DNA of 64,000 nucleotides. Source: Ctenosaura bakeri. Lineage: Eukaryota > Chordata > Lepidosauria > Squamata > Iguanidae. Location: the NCBI GenBank assembly GCA_948474755.1, contig CAOLHI010002136.1:558001-622000 (forward strand), written 5' to 3'. Positions within the stretch are counted from its first letter, which is position 1, and the number at the start of each line of letters is the position of its first letter. Shown here piece after piece: positions 1 to 11,415 of the stretch. A program made the position numbers and the translations under genes. The notes under the pieces are model-generated. The model was not told where the DNA came from, did not search any database, and saw only the letters and a program-made list of their open reading frames with translations.

Positions 1-94
1 TGGGCCTCAGTAAAATCCAAACCTCAGAATTCTACAGGATGTTGAAAGTGGAATAACAGCACTATAACAAGTTAGGGCAGGAATGACCAAAGTC
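1..94. mobile_element. GGCC-ended palindromic MITE, one arm
   Basis: The window opens inside one arm of the short palindromic element found complete at 7921, 10540, 11449, 12748 and 31797. The arm carries the shared segments CTCAGTAAA, AATTCTACAGGATGTTGAAA and GTGGAATAACAGCACTATAA and ends near position 94 in a degenerate terminus (GGAATGACC). The other arm lies outside the window. Confidence 0.75.
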
Positions 95-2394
95 TTTTTT
101 ATTTATTTATTTATAGAAACTCTTTCCTGCTCCCCACTGCCTCCTGTTCCTATTTTCCATCTAGCTTCAAGGTTTTTTTGCAGTATCGGCATTTGGAGAA
201 CAGTGAAGGGTGGGAGAAGGACAGTCTTTCAGTGTTGGGTTGCGACAGCATGTCTATAGTAAACAATGCGAGAAAACTGACCTCATAAAGAATGGGATTT
301 AAAACCACTATTTGTATGTCCACTCTGGTTTCTTTAGACACCTCCCACTTTCCTCCCTCATTAGAGTTGTTTGCAACTTTGCTTTCGATATGTCAGTTTT
401 AAGAAACTCCCATGAATTCCCTTTCCTTTGGGCATTTCCAACCATGGGATCTCACCCAATATTTCCCTAAGCTTACTGAAACCTGCCTTTTTTGAAGCCC
501 AGAGCATATCTATATAACAAATCCCAAGAGGATATGGTCATTCTCAATCAAGCATTCCAATGTTTCTAACTCATTGTCCAGTTCATCTCTGTTGGTTATA
601 GTGGATCTCCTTATTGTGTCCTCCACCTTTTGTAAATGAAATTATCTGCAAGGCTCATGAGGAATTTGCAAAGCCCATCTCCCAACAAATATCGGTTAAG
701 GTTAACCAGCTTATCTATGAAAAGATGTTTATATATTACCCTCATATTTCTAATAACCACTGTTCAGATAAAGCTATATTCTTGTACTCTCTTCTTCAAT
801 TCACTCACATTCCCCATCCGACTAAACAGATGCATACTCATTTTCTCAGGCACCCTCTATACATTGGAGGAAGTGGCCTCTGACCTGTGAAAATCTATGC
901 CAAATAAAATACATTAATAGAGTAAATGCTATGAGATTCTGTTGTTTCTATATCAATAAAATATAACTCTAGTTCTCTTTTTGACAATTGAATCTACAAC
1001 AAGTATGCTATGGCATGAGTGTGACACCTGCATTTAACACTGTGTTCTACTTTGGTGCCATTATTGTCTGTGTGCATTGCACAACAACAACAATTAGAAT
1101 ACCAGTGTTAGGGCAGGAGGAGCTTGCAGGCATTGCCAGGTGGAAGAATGTCTTCTTGCCTTTCCAATCTAAAGAGATTTCTCCTGCTGTAGTGACATTA
1201 TTCACAGACACAAGGAAGAAATTTTAAAATTGTATTCCCTCTGACAGTGGTGATGGTAGAAAGCAGCCACGTCTTAGTAAGGATGACTTCAGTATGTCCT
1301 TACCCCAAAGAAATTTCAGAAGAATTTATAGAGAAATACTACTGAAGTTTCATTTTTTTTCATCCATTATTTCAGTTAACAAGAAGCTACAGTTAACAAG
1401 TAGAAACGTAAAAAATGAAATCCAGCATAGCAAAGGTATTCTAGTTTAATGCATGCCTATAACTGAAACTCTTTCAACTGTTCTAGGATCTGACATTCAC
1501 AGCTTAGGCATACCAAAGTGATTTCTCCTTTCCTATTTTTACCCCTAAAGGTTAAACATTACTATTTTAATGACCAATTGGCTTGTAATTATCACATTTT
1601 GAGGGTTAATTATTGGTCTGATGTTATTCAACTTTCCTTTTGAGAATATATCAACTGTACAGGTTAAATTTGCAAAGGAAGCCAAATTGTATACTCCATT
1701 TTTGGAATAGAAAATGCTCATTATAAGTTTGGGGACACCAAACAGAAAAGAGTTGATGGGCCATGTGCAAGCCAAGTTGCCCTATGCATGTTCGTTAGGG
1801 AAATGGCCCACAATGGCTAGAAATTAATTGGAGAGTCCTAGAAAATAAGTGCTAATTTTGTCATATTTCTCACTTTTCTCTGCCTGCCTGAGCTCAGAAG
1901 GAAATACCTGGGTCATGACTATGACGTTTGTCACTACATTACTAATGCCCAATTCTTAGTTCCATATTTATCAAAAGATCAAAACAGTAAACAGTAATCA
2001 GTAAACTATGCAAACACCTAAATTTGGGATGGCCTTGAGCTCCAAAATAAGCTTTTAATGAACATTATACAAAATGATGGTATAGATAACAGAGGATTAC
2101 CTTTTATCCTGGACAACACTGCAGTCATGTAGATCTATAACACAGGATGGTCCACAACTTATTTTGGGAAAGGAATATAAACCCGAGCTTGGAAGTAAAT
2201 AGTTATAAATACCTGGCTACTTGTAATTATTTTCTTTTTTCAATTTCGGTATAACAAATTTGTGTGTGATTGCAACAGCAAAACATAACTTTACTCCTTT
2301 TTATTGTTATTGTAAAACAACAAAAAACACAATGCAGGACAACAATATAAAAACAAACACAGAAAAGCGAAAACAAATCCATAGTAAAATCAAA
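95..2394. other. Intergenic, no gene recognised
   Basis: AT-rich sequence with stops in all frames every few dozen codons. I see no exon with plausible splice sites, no RNA gene and no repeat I can name. An A-rich stretch precedes the element at 2395. Confidence 0.6.
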
Positions 2395-2914
2395 GGCCCT
2401 TTCCACACCAGGCAATTAGAACGGGGCAGTGCGTCCTCTCACAGAGGTCGTCTGAAACTTGGAGCAGCTAGGAGCGGACTACTTACCGGAGATCCTCACC
2501 TCAGTCCGCTCCAAAATGACCCTAAGTGGTCTTCCAGCGTGTTTTCTAAAGACCGCAAGAAACAGGTCTTCATTTTCCTGGAACACGCCATTGCGTTCCT
2601 GCTCCCTAGTGCAGATTCGCAGGCTTGCACCAATGCGAGTCTGTGATCTGCGGAGGGCGGGCTTTAGGCATGGCGAGCTTCAGCGGTTGGTTGGGACCCA
2701 TGACCAACCAGAAGCTGCCATTTGGGAAGCCGGAAGCCGCCATTTTGGAAGCCGGAGCAGTGCGGATCTACAGACCTCGCACTGCTCCGATTCTCCCTGG
2801 ACCAAGGAGGAGGCCTGCGGAAGGGCTTCAGGGACAGTCCATGTTGCTTCGGACCCCAGAAGAAGTGGTAGGTAATGGCACAGAGCAATTCCCTCGCCTC
2901 ATGCGGAAAGGACC
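2395..2914 (-). mobile_element. GC-rich GGCC-ended DNA element, copy A
   Basis: A GC-rich block starting GGCCCTTTCCACAC and ending GCGGAAAGGACC, so the ends are inverted repeats. The interior matches the copies at 9181 and 14507 in the opposite orientation: shared pieces include a (T/A)ACTTACCGGA(G/T) segment, a GACCAACCAGAAGCTGCCAT segment, and GCAGATTCGCAGGCTTGCAC versus the A/G variants in the other copies. It has no transposase ORF. The flanking triplets (AAA, ACT) do not match, so the target duplication is lost or absent. ORFs on both strands are by-products of high GC and show no conserved domain. Confidence 0.75.
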
Positions 2915-3416
2915 ACTATCTAAGCTAAAAAATAAATATATAAGAAACTCCAACCAATGATATACTTGGTATTAGTCATATTTTCTATATATTAGTAGCT
3001 ATTACTAAGTAATAGTTTCTCTATATTAATAAAATACCGTCTTGTACATAAATTTACTCCTTTTGCAGTGACGAGCTTTTCAGTTACTTACATAGTTTAT
3101 AGGTATAGCATTGCTAAGTGGGAAAGGAAGAATATCACATGTTTCAAGTGACAGCTTGTACTGTGCCTTGTGTTTCTCATGTCTTCTTGTGGGTGTTGAG
3201 GCAATGCCCAAAGTGAATGGGAGTGTGTGTTTTGTATCATAAGCTTCTAGCATTCAGATGGTTTCTAAAACAACTAAAAAGATGAACTGTATGGCTTGAG
3301 TTCAGGTTATGTGAAACACCCTATTCTTCCATATAAGCCTGCCTGGCTCTGAGAGCTTTAGAGAAATTCCTTCCTTCAGTCGCTCACCCTTGCCCATGCC
3401 CTGATGCACGTTTAGT
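2915..3416. other. Intergenic, nothing recognised
   Basis: AT-rich spacer between the GC-rich element and a CR1 fragment. No coding or repeat signal that I can name. Confidence 0.5.
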
Positions 3417-4450
3417 GGCAACCACACATTGGAAGGAGTTAGAAGGGCTCCCCTAGGGCCATCAACTCCAGCCCCCTGCTAAATGCAGGGACTCTGGTTA
3501 TAGCATCCTCAGCAGACAGTTTCCCTGCCTCTTTCTGAAGACATAGCGAGAAGAAGATTCCTCACTCCATCCCTCTAGCTGATTGGTTCCATTGCCAAAC
3601 TACTCTCACCATCAAGAAGTTTCTTCTAATGTTCAATCAAAGTCTACCCTCCTGTAACTTAAAACCATTAGACCTATTCCTACCCTTTGAGGCAGCAAAG
3701 AGCAAACCTGCAGCCTCTTCCCTGTGTTAAAGGGGTTAATCAGTCTGCCTTTCACCAGGATGAACATGCCCAGCTCCCCCAGCCTTTGCTCTTTTGTTTT
3801 GTTTTGCATACCTCCTATCATCCTTGTTGCCTTTTCAGAACCTGCTCTGACTTATCTCTATTCTGCTTAATATGAGTTGCCCAGAACTGAGTGTGGTACT
3901 CCAGATGAGGCCTGGCTAGTGCAGAATACAGTGGGACTGTTTCTTCCCTTCACTTGGAGCTTGTCACACAAGGCAGATAAATTGCAATTGCAGCAGGATA
4001 ATGGAGCCTTTGGCTGGGACTTACCACATGATGTGGTTTCTTTTCTCTTATTTTCCAGGCAGGAGACCATTTGAAAAGTGTTTCTTTTATTAACATTAAA
4101 AAAAAAAACTGTTAATGAGCTCCTTTGTAAAAGAAACACATTCCAAATGATCTCCCACTCAGACAACAACAGAAAGGGAATGAAGCAATGTAATAAGTGC
4201 CAGTCAAAGATGTTATTATCCTGTTGTCATTGCAATTTACTTGCCTTGTGTGATAAAGCCCTTGGAAATTGCAAGTTCTATTAATGCAAGCTAAAATATC
4301 GTTTACCTTCTTTGCTGAAGCATCACACTGCTGGGTCACATCCAATTTATGATCAACAATAATCCCAAGGTCCCTTACACAGGTATTGCTGCTGTGGCAA
4401 GTTTCTCCCATCCTATACAAATTTTTGTATGGGAGGCGGGGGAGCAGTTC
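3417..4450 (-). mobile_element. CR1 LINE 3' fragment, interrupted
   Basis: The complement reads as the 3' part of CR1. Around 4300-4450 it encodes a decayed pol C-terminus (RDLGIIVDHKLD, TQQCDASAKK) that aligns with the same stretch of the better CR1 at 27500-27590 (RDLGVLVDHKLN, SQQCDATTKK). Towards 3417 it runs into 3' sequence of the type that ends in a 'giving way to letters' untranslated tail; the complement near 3425-3480 has the CR1-like GATGGCCCTAGGGGAGCCCT. Between 3950 and 4278 it is split by a palindromic insertion. Frames are broken, so this is a dead copy. Confidence 0.75.
3950..4278. mobile_element. Long-armed palindromic insertion within CR1
   Basis: Two arms of about 140-150 bp are inverted copies of each other around an A-rich centre near 4100. 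The left arm contains CACACAAGGCAGATAAATTG and CAGGATAATGGAGCC; the right arm carries the reverse complements CAATTTACTTGCCTTGTGTG and TTATTATCCTG. AAAGAAACAC lies near the centre on the right, with GTGTTTCTTT on the left. CR1 homology resumes on both sides, which supports insertion. A foldback DNA transposon (MITE) is the likeliest explanation. I cannot fix the ends or target duplication. Confidence 0.7.
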
Positions 4451-4489
4451 ACCCCAGGTGGCAATGTTTTTGGGGCATCCTGGCCCATA

Positions 4490-4590
4490 GCCAGGCCCCC
4501 GCGTACCGTGGCCATGCCCCCACACACCGCAGCCATGCCCCCATGCACAGTGGCCATGCCCCTCATGCCGTAGCCCTGCCCCCCTCCACA
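4490..4590. repeat. Degenerate minisatellite, about 20-bp unit
   Basis: Four or five imperfect units built on GCCATGCCCCCA(C/T)(A/G)CAC, for example GCCATGCCCCCACACACCGC then GCCATGCCCCCATGCACAGT then GCCATGCCCCTCATGCCG. Not coding. Confidence 0.7.
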
Positions 4591-4756
4591 TGCTCCAAGT
4601 TCTGCCACTGATTGTTGTTGTGGTTATCTAGCCTTTCTCCTGAAATTGGGACTCAAGTCAATGTATGATTTTAAAAGGCCAACATGACTAAAATCATACA
4701 AAAAGTGAACATTAAAATGTAAAGAGATACAAATAAATTTCACAACACCAGGATAT

Positions 4757-4971
4757 CTAGTATGGTGTAGTAGTTTGTGTGTTGAACTAGGACACTGAAA
4801 GTTCAAGGTTCAAATCCCCATTCAGCCATGAAAACCTACAAGGTGACCTTGGGTAAGTCCCACTCTCTTAGTCTCAGGGAAAGGCAAATCCTTCTGACAA
4901 GATCTTGCAAAAAAACAAAACAAAAACAAAACTGACACCTTCGCCTTAAGTCAGAAAAGATTTTAAGGTAC
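4757..4971 (+). mobile_element. tRNA-headed SINE (Sauria-like)
   Basis: This starts with a tRNA-like head holding an A-box-like TGGTGTAGTAG and a B box GGTTCAAATCC, followed by the body seen in the better copy at 28888 (CCTTGGGTAAGTCCCACTCT, CTTCGCCTTAAGTC). It ends against an (ATC)n microsatellite. It is more diverged than the 28888 copy. Confidence 0.75.

Positions 4972-5016
<45 letters not shown>
4972..5016. repeat. (CAT)n microsatellite
   Basis: About 15 uninterrupted CAT/ATC triplets directly after the SINE end, probably grown from its tail. Confidence 0.95.
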
Positions 5017-5017
<1 letters not shown>

Positions 5018-5390
5018 TTTTTCAGGTGCTGCTCCTAGCTCTTGGAATCCCTTTCCCGCAAAGCCTAGACTACTAACTCCCTCCTTCTTCTTGTCCTTCT
5101 CTTGGCAAGGGAAAATGATGTTTTTATTCCAACAGGCTTTTGAGAACTGCCTGTTTATAGGAAGGAGATTTAATTGTGTGCTCCACTGTTTTTAATTCTT
5201 GTCTTTTTAAATGGATTGATTTTATTTCTGTAAATACAATAAATATTGTAATTATATTTTAACTATGAATTTTGTATGTTCTTTAAAACATACATGTGTT
5301 TTTCATCTGTTTTAATTTTTGTAAACTATCTTGAGTTCAAGCTGTGGGGAGGAGTCAGGCTACCGATAAATAAAATAATAGTAATACTAA
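5017..5390 (+). mobile_element. L2-type LINE 3' end
   Basis: The sequence resembles the 3' untranslated end of the L2-type element at 33555-36525: long TTTTAAT runs, then a closing segment (ACTATCTTGAG ... GATAAATAAAATAATAGTAA) comparable to that element's CCGCCTTGATCC ... GATAGAAATTATT end. No coding part survives. Confidence 0.5.
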
Positions 5391-5439
5391 TAAGAAGTTT
5401 AAGTAATGTAAAGGTACAGAGTTATTTTTTTTCAAACCC

Positions 5440-5573
5440 CTCCCCCTCCCTGACAAATTAACCATTAAGGTGTTTGGGGATGAGAGGTGAAATGACACAC
5501 ATACAGTGCTTTCTGCAAGCTGCCCAGAGACCTCTTGACATAGGGCAGGGTATAAATATTTAAATAAATAAAC
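5440..5573 (+). mobile_element. Retrotransposon 3' tail fragment
   Basis: AAGCTGCCCAGAGACC ... GGGCAGGGTATAAATA ending in TAAATAAATAAA. This is the usual closing segment of lizard L2/CR1-like 3' ends with an A-rich tail. The 5' boundary is uncertain. Confidence 0.5.
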
Positions 5574-6839
5574 CAATTAAGCTGCACCTATAATTCTAAA
5601 CACACTCTAAACAGTAACTCCCACTGAACTCAGAGCCAACATGCCATAAGCATAATTTGCTCTTCTATCTCAGTGCATAGACAGTGAAAGCGGCAGCAGA
5701 AAGGAAGGACATAAAAAAATTCAAAAAATTCAAAGGAGCATAAAAAATTCAAAGCAACTGTTTGGCTGTCCAGTCACACTGCAGAGGGCTTCCTGGCAAG
5801 TGTTAGCTTAACTACTGTGTCTATCAGACTAAACATTGCCTGCTGCAGATTTCCCATGTCCTATTATCTAATAAATATTGGCTCGGATACCTTATATGGT
5901 ACTAGTGTAACATAGTGAAGACAACAGGCAAGAGAATGATGAGAGAAGCTGACCAGTCTGCATACAGATACTCCAAACAGAGATTCATCCACTCAATAAG
6001 CAGCAAAGTTATTGCTTAAAAAAATAATAATCATGATGCTGTTTTAACACAGGCTGGTATAACGCATTATCTTCACATGTTTGATAAATTTACATCGAAC
6101 GCCTAATGAGAGTCCATCAAGGTACTCACAGTACAGTTGGATATCCAGTACAGAGGTTCTTCTCTTTCAATATCTTTTTTAAAAACACATGAGACTTCTC
6201 TTCTTAATTACTGTTTCCAGTTATATATTCTATTTTGGGTTATTTCCTTCCCACTCCCAGGCAGTGTAGCTGCCCTGCAGACAAGGTACTGATAACTGGC
6301 AGTAGTTCCTGAGGCTTTCTTTCCAAGCTGCACAGGAAGATAATGTCCAAATGTGGCATCATCTTGATTTATGATTCTCTGGTGGTGGGGGAGAGATGGC
6401 CTGAGCCCACTTTTCAAAGAGCCACGTGTCACCCATAATAAGGAAGATCCCATGAATATCCTGAAAGCGCAAGTCCTGGATGCAGTTTTTAAGCTTCTAA
6501 CTGCATCTAGCAATGCCTTTGTAAATGAGATTTGTGAATATCTTCCTTTGCTTCTGTGTGCAAGTTACAAATCAAAATTTAATCTTCAGTCTAACAGCTG
6601 TTGAATACTTTTGCTTCCAGTCTTGACCTCTTCCTCTCAAATGGAATCAATCTATGTTCAACTGGATGTGAGCATGTGTGTTTTTGCAGGAACAGTGAGG
6701 TCAACAGCATTCCCACAGATACAAAGATTTAGCAATGCAACTTTGCTACATGCTCAGATACCTCATACTTTAACATAAATGAAGGAAGGATTAGGTGAAG
6801 GGTTTCTCCCAGCAGTGATTCATGCTGTTTCACTTTCAT
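5574..6839. other. Intergenic, no convincing gene
   Basis: Mostly AT-rich. A stretch on the minus strand at 6208-6513 is open for 101 codons, but the translation shows no domain, and there is no splice-site arrangement that would make it an exon. I treat it as chance or an unrecognised old repeat. Confidence 0.5.
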
Positions 6840-7227
6840 TTTAATATTCAATCAAGTCAAGTCAAGTCAAGTCAAGTTTATTGCATTTTAGCAGCCAGCC
6901 ATTGCACAAAAATGAAAAAATAAAATAAGATGAAATGAGAAAGGATAATCCAGCCAATATATGTAATATATAATCAACAATAGATAAATGACTTTCCATA
7001 CCCCCCTTGTTCTTTATAGCACGTAATTGTAAGGCCCTAACAAGAAATTTAGATGTTCTAAAAGACACATATTTCACAGTATCAGATAGCAGAAAACAAA
7101 CTTTCACAAAGGAGGAATTTCCCTTAAAAGACTTCAATAAAGGAAAAATATAATTGCTCCTAAGATCATTATAAATAGGGCACTCAAGCAGAACATGAAT
7201 TAAATTTTCTATTTAATATTCAATCAA
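6840..7227 (-). mobile_element. 5'-truncated LINE with perfect 16-bp target duplication
   Basis: An insertion at 6856-7211 is flanked by identical 16-bp copies of TTTAATATTCAATCAA (6840-6855 and 7212-7227). On the minus strand it ends in a tandem CTTGA pentanucleotide tail (6856-6879). The minus strand reads without stops from the truncation point through HVLLECPIYNDLRSNYIFP to a GGM-containing segment. The H-x-L-L-x-C-P pattern is typical of the C-terminal end of some non-LTR retrotransposon polyproteins. The family is not certain (an R4/Dong- or Vingi-type clade is possible). The open frame and perfect target duplication indicate a rather recent insertion. Confidence 0.75.
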
Positions 7228-7920
7228 ATGTTCCTAGCACTTGCGTCACTACTGTTTGCTTGCTTGCTTGCTCACCTGACTTTTCACTACAAATGTCCCC
7301 AAGGCATCTTACAGAGTAAAATAAAAGTGTATCTGTGAGAGTGTGTAGGTGCATGTATGTATGCACATGTGAACACACACACAAATCTATATGAATATAA
7401 AATTCTGGGTTTGCCTATCAGAAAACTGGAGACAACGTATTTTTAATGTTTGAGCAGAAGAGGGAATTCCATGCAACCAGCAAACAAACTACACCTGCTG
7501 CAATTCCTCCTTCTACACAACTATTAAAGATACAGGAGCTGTCTCCAGTTTCTGCTCTGGCAACCCTAAGGAAGACTAATTGAGTACACACAACTTTCAA
7601 AATATGGTTTACTGCATATCAAACAACCATCTTTCTACATTTCTAACTGTGAGATTAAGCAAATCTCTGAAGTAGAGGTACACTGATATAGCCACCTCAG
7701 TTGTGTATGTTATTTGAACAAGGGAACTGGGGAAATATTTCAGGGACTGAAATTTGGCACACACACCTTTGGTGAGTTCAAGGAAGGCAATTAGTGATAA
7801 ACGACCAATACATTCTTCTTTTACCATTACCTAACCATAATAATTGCATACATTTTTAAACCATGGAACTTGAGTTTTCTTACTTTTTCACTTCTAATAA
7901 CACAGTTATTAGTATATTAA
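7228..7920. other. Intergenic, nothing recognised
   Basis: No exon or known repeat apart from a short (TTGC)n run near 7257-7272 and a CA-rich patch near 7370-7385. Confidence 0.5.
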
Positions 7921-8139
7921 GGCCATTTCCGTCCTACATTGTTATAGAGCTACTATTCCACTTTCACTCTCCTCTGGAATCCTGGGGTTTGTAGTTTAGG
8001 GAGGGACCTTTAGAATTCTCAGCCAAAGAGCTCTTTGAATAAAGAGTAAAACCACAAAGAGTAAACCACAAACCCCAGAATTCCATAGGATGTTGAAAGA
8101 GGAATAATAGCACTATAACAATGCAGGGTGGAAATAGTC
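7921..8139. mobile_element. GGCC-ended palindromic MITE
   Basis: GGCCATTTCCGTCC at the left and the degenerate inverse GGGTGGAAATAGTC at the right, flanked by TAA on both sides (7918-7920, 8140-8142). The two arms are complementary (CTGGGGTTTGTAGTTTAGGG versus ACCACAAACCCCAG). It has no coding capacity. A 3-bp TAA duplication fits a PIF/Harbinger-type source; that is inference. Confidence 0.85.
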
Positions 8140-9180
8140 TAAGACTAGATCAGATCAATCACACTTCAAATTTAGAGCCAGCAATTGGCATTGGTGTGTG
8201 TAGATTCTATGCTTTATCCTCAAAAACAAACAAACAAACAAACAAACAAACAAACACTGTAAACAGATTGATCGGAAAGCTCACAATAAACAAAAAGTCA
8301 ACTTGAGGATGTCAAAAGCAGAGTTTTAAGGGGAAAATAACATACAATGTTTTATTTATATAAGTTTAAAGTTGGAAAACTGTATAACTCTTACTGTCCC
8401 ACTTTGGCAGGGACAGTCCCAATTAATCCTCTATCATCCCTGTTTTTCAACTGCTTTTGAAATGTCCCAGTTTCTCTCTCCCCCTCCTAATTCCCCCTTT
8501 GTCCTCGACTTACTTCAGTTGCTGCAAATTGAGTTCCAAGTGGACAAGTACTTTGTACTGTGGTGAATTAACCCTGGAGGCATATCTAGGGTGGGGCAAG
8601 TGGGGTGTGTGCCCAGGGCACCAATGCCAGGGAGGCACAAAAAAGCTGTACCCCCTACCCTTCCACCTGGGCCTGATCCGCCATTGTGCCTGCTGGGGTC
8701 ATTCTCAGCCTGGTGTGGTGGCAGCAGTGGTGGCAGTGGCAGCTCTTCCGCCCAGACCTCGCCCTTCACCACCCCATGCAGTCCTCACCAAGGTCTTCTT
8801 TAAGTCTAGGTTCTTCTGATTCATGTCCAGGTTACTTATGTCTAGGTTCCTCTGATTCAGGCTTCTCACATTCCATGGTCCTATAATTTGTGTTGTGCAG
8901 CTTCAGAGTTAACTTTTGTCTCTGATCATATCAGCAGTTAAATGTCATTCCAGCTTGAGTCCAGTTGTGTCATCAACCGCAGTGCTACTCATAATTGGCC
9001 TCTTCCCAAAAAGCTTGTTGAGTACCATCTGGCTTGGGAGTTTCATCTTCTGGCACTGTCTATTGTTTCATTTTGTATCATCTCATCATAGGGTTTTCAT
9101 GGTAAATACATTCAAAAGTAGTTTACCATGTCTCCTTCTGTGCAACACTAACAAGCATTAGCTAAGGTGTCTCTGTCATT
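8140..9180. other. Intergenic with small tandem repeats
   Basis: Contains an (AAAC)n microsatellite at 8222-8256 and an imperfect tandem of about 33 bp near 8800-8865 based on TCTAGGTTC(T/C)TCTGATTCA. The GC-rich stretch 8575-8790 gives overlapping ORFs on both strands but no domain; it may be an old DNA element. Confidence 0.5.
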
Positions 9181-9637
9181 GGCCTTTTCCACACAGGGCG
9201 AGGGAATTGCCCCGCGCCACTACTCACCGGACCTTTCAGCTCCCCGGTCCGGTCCACTGCACTCCAGAGCAGTGCATGCTCGTCAATACGCATTGCTCTG
9301 GCGTCCCAAATGGCAGCTTCTGGTTGGTCAAGGGTCTCGACCAACTGCTGAAGCTCACCAGCCTAAAGCCCACCCCCCAGCAGATCGCAGGCTCGCATTG
9401 GTGTGAGCCTGAGAATCTGCATAAGGGAGCAGGCTCGCAGTGGCGTGCTGCATGCTTTTGAAAGACCGGAAAAATCAGGTCTTTCAAAAATACGCTGGAG
9501 GACCACTTGGGGTCATTCCGGACTGGACTGAGGTACGGATCTACCTTAAATAGGTCCGACCCAGTCCGGTCCGAGGTGCAGACCTCCTCCTTGGAGGACA
9601 GACTGCACCGTTTCAAAAACCCCATGTGGAAAAGGCC
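9181..9637 (+). mobile_element. GC-rich GGCC-ended DNA element, copy B
   Basis: Starts GGCCTTTTCCACAC and ends GTGGAAAAGGCC, a near-perfect terminal inverted repeat. Length is 457 bp, against 455 bp for copy C. The flanking triplets ATT and GTT differ by one base. The interior is collinear with copy C (for example GCAGCTTCTGGTTGGTCA versus GCAGCTTCCAGTTGGTCA, and GAAAGACCGGAAAAATCAGG in both). It is non-coding and depends on a transposase supplied elsewhere. Confidence 0.85.
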
Positions 9638-10539
9638 GTTGTCTCTGAGAGATCCTTCATCATTTCCCCGCATACTTTACTGTTGCTGATGATTTGTTGT
9701 TTGGCACATTTAGTGTGGCTTGTCTTTTAGCAAAAGCCTGTCTGACATGGGAGACCCTAGCAGGAGCACTGCTGCTATAGCATAGCCTCTTTCCTCACAG
9801 AAGCACACAGTCTCGTCATGGCAGAAAGGTAGTGTCACTGGTGAGCCAATAAGTATGGGAGACATTAGTTCTGCTGCCAGATCTACAGGACCTAGAAAAT
9901 ATGTGAGTAAAAAAGAATCTCCTACATTTACAAGTTGATACGTCTATCAGAAATTAATACCAAAGTGGAATACTATGACTTTTAAAAAGTCCTTTAAAAT
10001 TTTGGACATTTTTAATAGTAGTGCCAAGTTTCCTGGAATAATATGCACCATTTCATTTTTTTAAAGTCCGTCTTTAGCCCTTCCAGACCCAGAGCTAGAC
10101 TGTAAAAAAGAAACAAGCCTACTACTGCCTTAGCTAATGAGCAGAGTATCACAGCATCATTCCCAGGTATAAGTTGCATTTTTGTGGTATGGGGTGTGCA
10201 GCCAAATCTCTGCAAAGAACAGACATGTTTTCATAGAGAACTACCAGTTTAGTAGTTTTGCAATGCAAGGACATGGCAATCTTTACTGAGTTTCCAGAAA
10301 AAGGCAAGTTCCATTTCATTTTTCTGAGGCTTCTTGAGAGCTGGCTAAAGTTTATAAATGCCTGTCTCTAAATTATAAACACCAGTGATTCCACAGGATG
10401 CTGCCATGGCAGTTAAAGTGTAGTCATACCTCTAACACTAACTAGTATGAAAAGATCTCATGCTTTAGTGCTCCTATCCCTAGAACAGGTTTGAAAGAAT
10501 TGCCAGGTCCTAAGTGCTATGGGTTTCATCCAAACTTAA
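9638..10539. other. Intergenic, nothing recognised
   Basis: AT-rich spacer without an exon, RNA gene or repeat I can identify. Confidence 0.5.
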
Positions 10540-10740
10540 GGCCTTTCCGCACTGCACTCTTATAGTGCTATTATTCCACTTTCAACATCCTGTGGAATTC
10601 TGGGGTTTGTAGTTTCTTGAAGCCAAAGAGCTCTCTGGCTGAGAATTCTAAATGCCTCTACCTAAACTCCAAAATCCAGAACTCCACAGGATGTTGAAAG
10701 TGGAATAATAGCACTATAAACAGCCTAGTGCAGAAAGGCC
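10540..10740. mobile_element. GGCC-ended palindromic MITE
   Basis: Starts GGCCTTTCCGCACT and ends AGTGCAGAAAGGCC. The arms pair around the centre through CTGTGGAATTCTGGGGTTTG and AACTCCACAGG. The flanks are TAA and TTT. 201 bp, non-coding. Confidence 0.85.
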
Positions 10741-11363
10741 TTTAGTTTTAGGTAATGTAGTTTCTGTATATTAAAACTGTGAAGATTTTCTACATGACTA
10801 TAAAACAGAAAGGAGACCAAATGAAGCTGAAGTTGTACAGACGACCATTGCAGTGAAGAAATTTGAACAGATTCTCATAACATTTAGGAAACCAGTTTAT
10901 TCATTTTTAGGTAATGGGGCGCCCTCTTGTGTATTTCTCTGTGATGAAAAAATTAATCAGAAGCAAAACATACAATGTAAAAAAAGAAGGTAAAAAGAAA
11001 TCTGGGTCATTCTGATCTTTTTAATCAGTCTGAATGTGCCCTAATAGTACTTCTATTTGACACTTGTACAGCTTGGTACTTATACATCATAGGTACTTCA
11101 GATTTGTTAACAAGGTCCTGTGATCCTGTATTAGTGAGGCATAACATAATATTCTGCTGGGGGAACTACACCACTTCTCCTCTCCCACTGAACCCCAGAC
11201 CCCAACTTTTACCTGCTGCAGCCCTCCCCAAAATTGGCCATGTACTGGCAAGTGGACAATGGGGAGGCAGCAAAGAAATGTCCAGTTATATTCCTCCAAC
11301 TGAAGGCACAGGGATGCAGCATTCACCTTGATATCCCAAGGGTCCTTCGGAGGTCCAGAAGGA
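10741..11363. other. Intergenic, nothing recognised
   Basis: No exon or repeat recognised. Short overlapping ORFs on both strands at 11087-11330 lack any domain. Confidence 0.5.
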
Positions 11364-11372
11364 TATCATCAT

Positions 11373-11414
<42 letters not shown>
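11364..11414. repeat. Compound (ATC)n(CAG)n microsatellite
   Basis: About six ATC triplets pass directly into about eleven CAG triplets. It abuts the 3' end of a minus-oriented retrotransposon fragment, so it is probably the expanded tail. Confidence 0.95.

Positions 11415-11415
<1 letters not shown>

Noticed and set aside
2260..2960. GC-rich ORF cluster as a host exon or CpG island promoter
   Set aside because: The block has terminal inverted repeats and two more collinear copies in the window, so it is a transposon.
4972..5016. A CRISPR array or other regularly spaced repeat
   Set aside because: Simple CAT microsatellite; no spacers. No CRISPR-like structure occurs anywhere in this eukaryotic window.
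6208..6513. A possible minus-strand exon
   Set aside because: Open for 101 codons but no domain, no neighbouring exon and no convincing splice sites.
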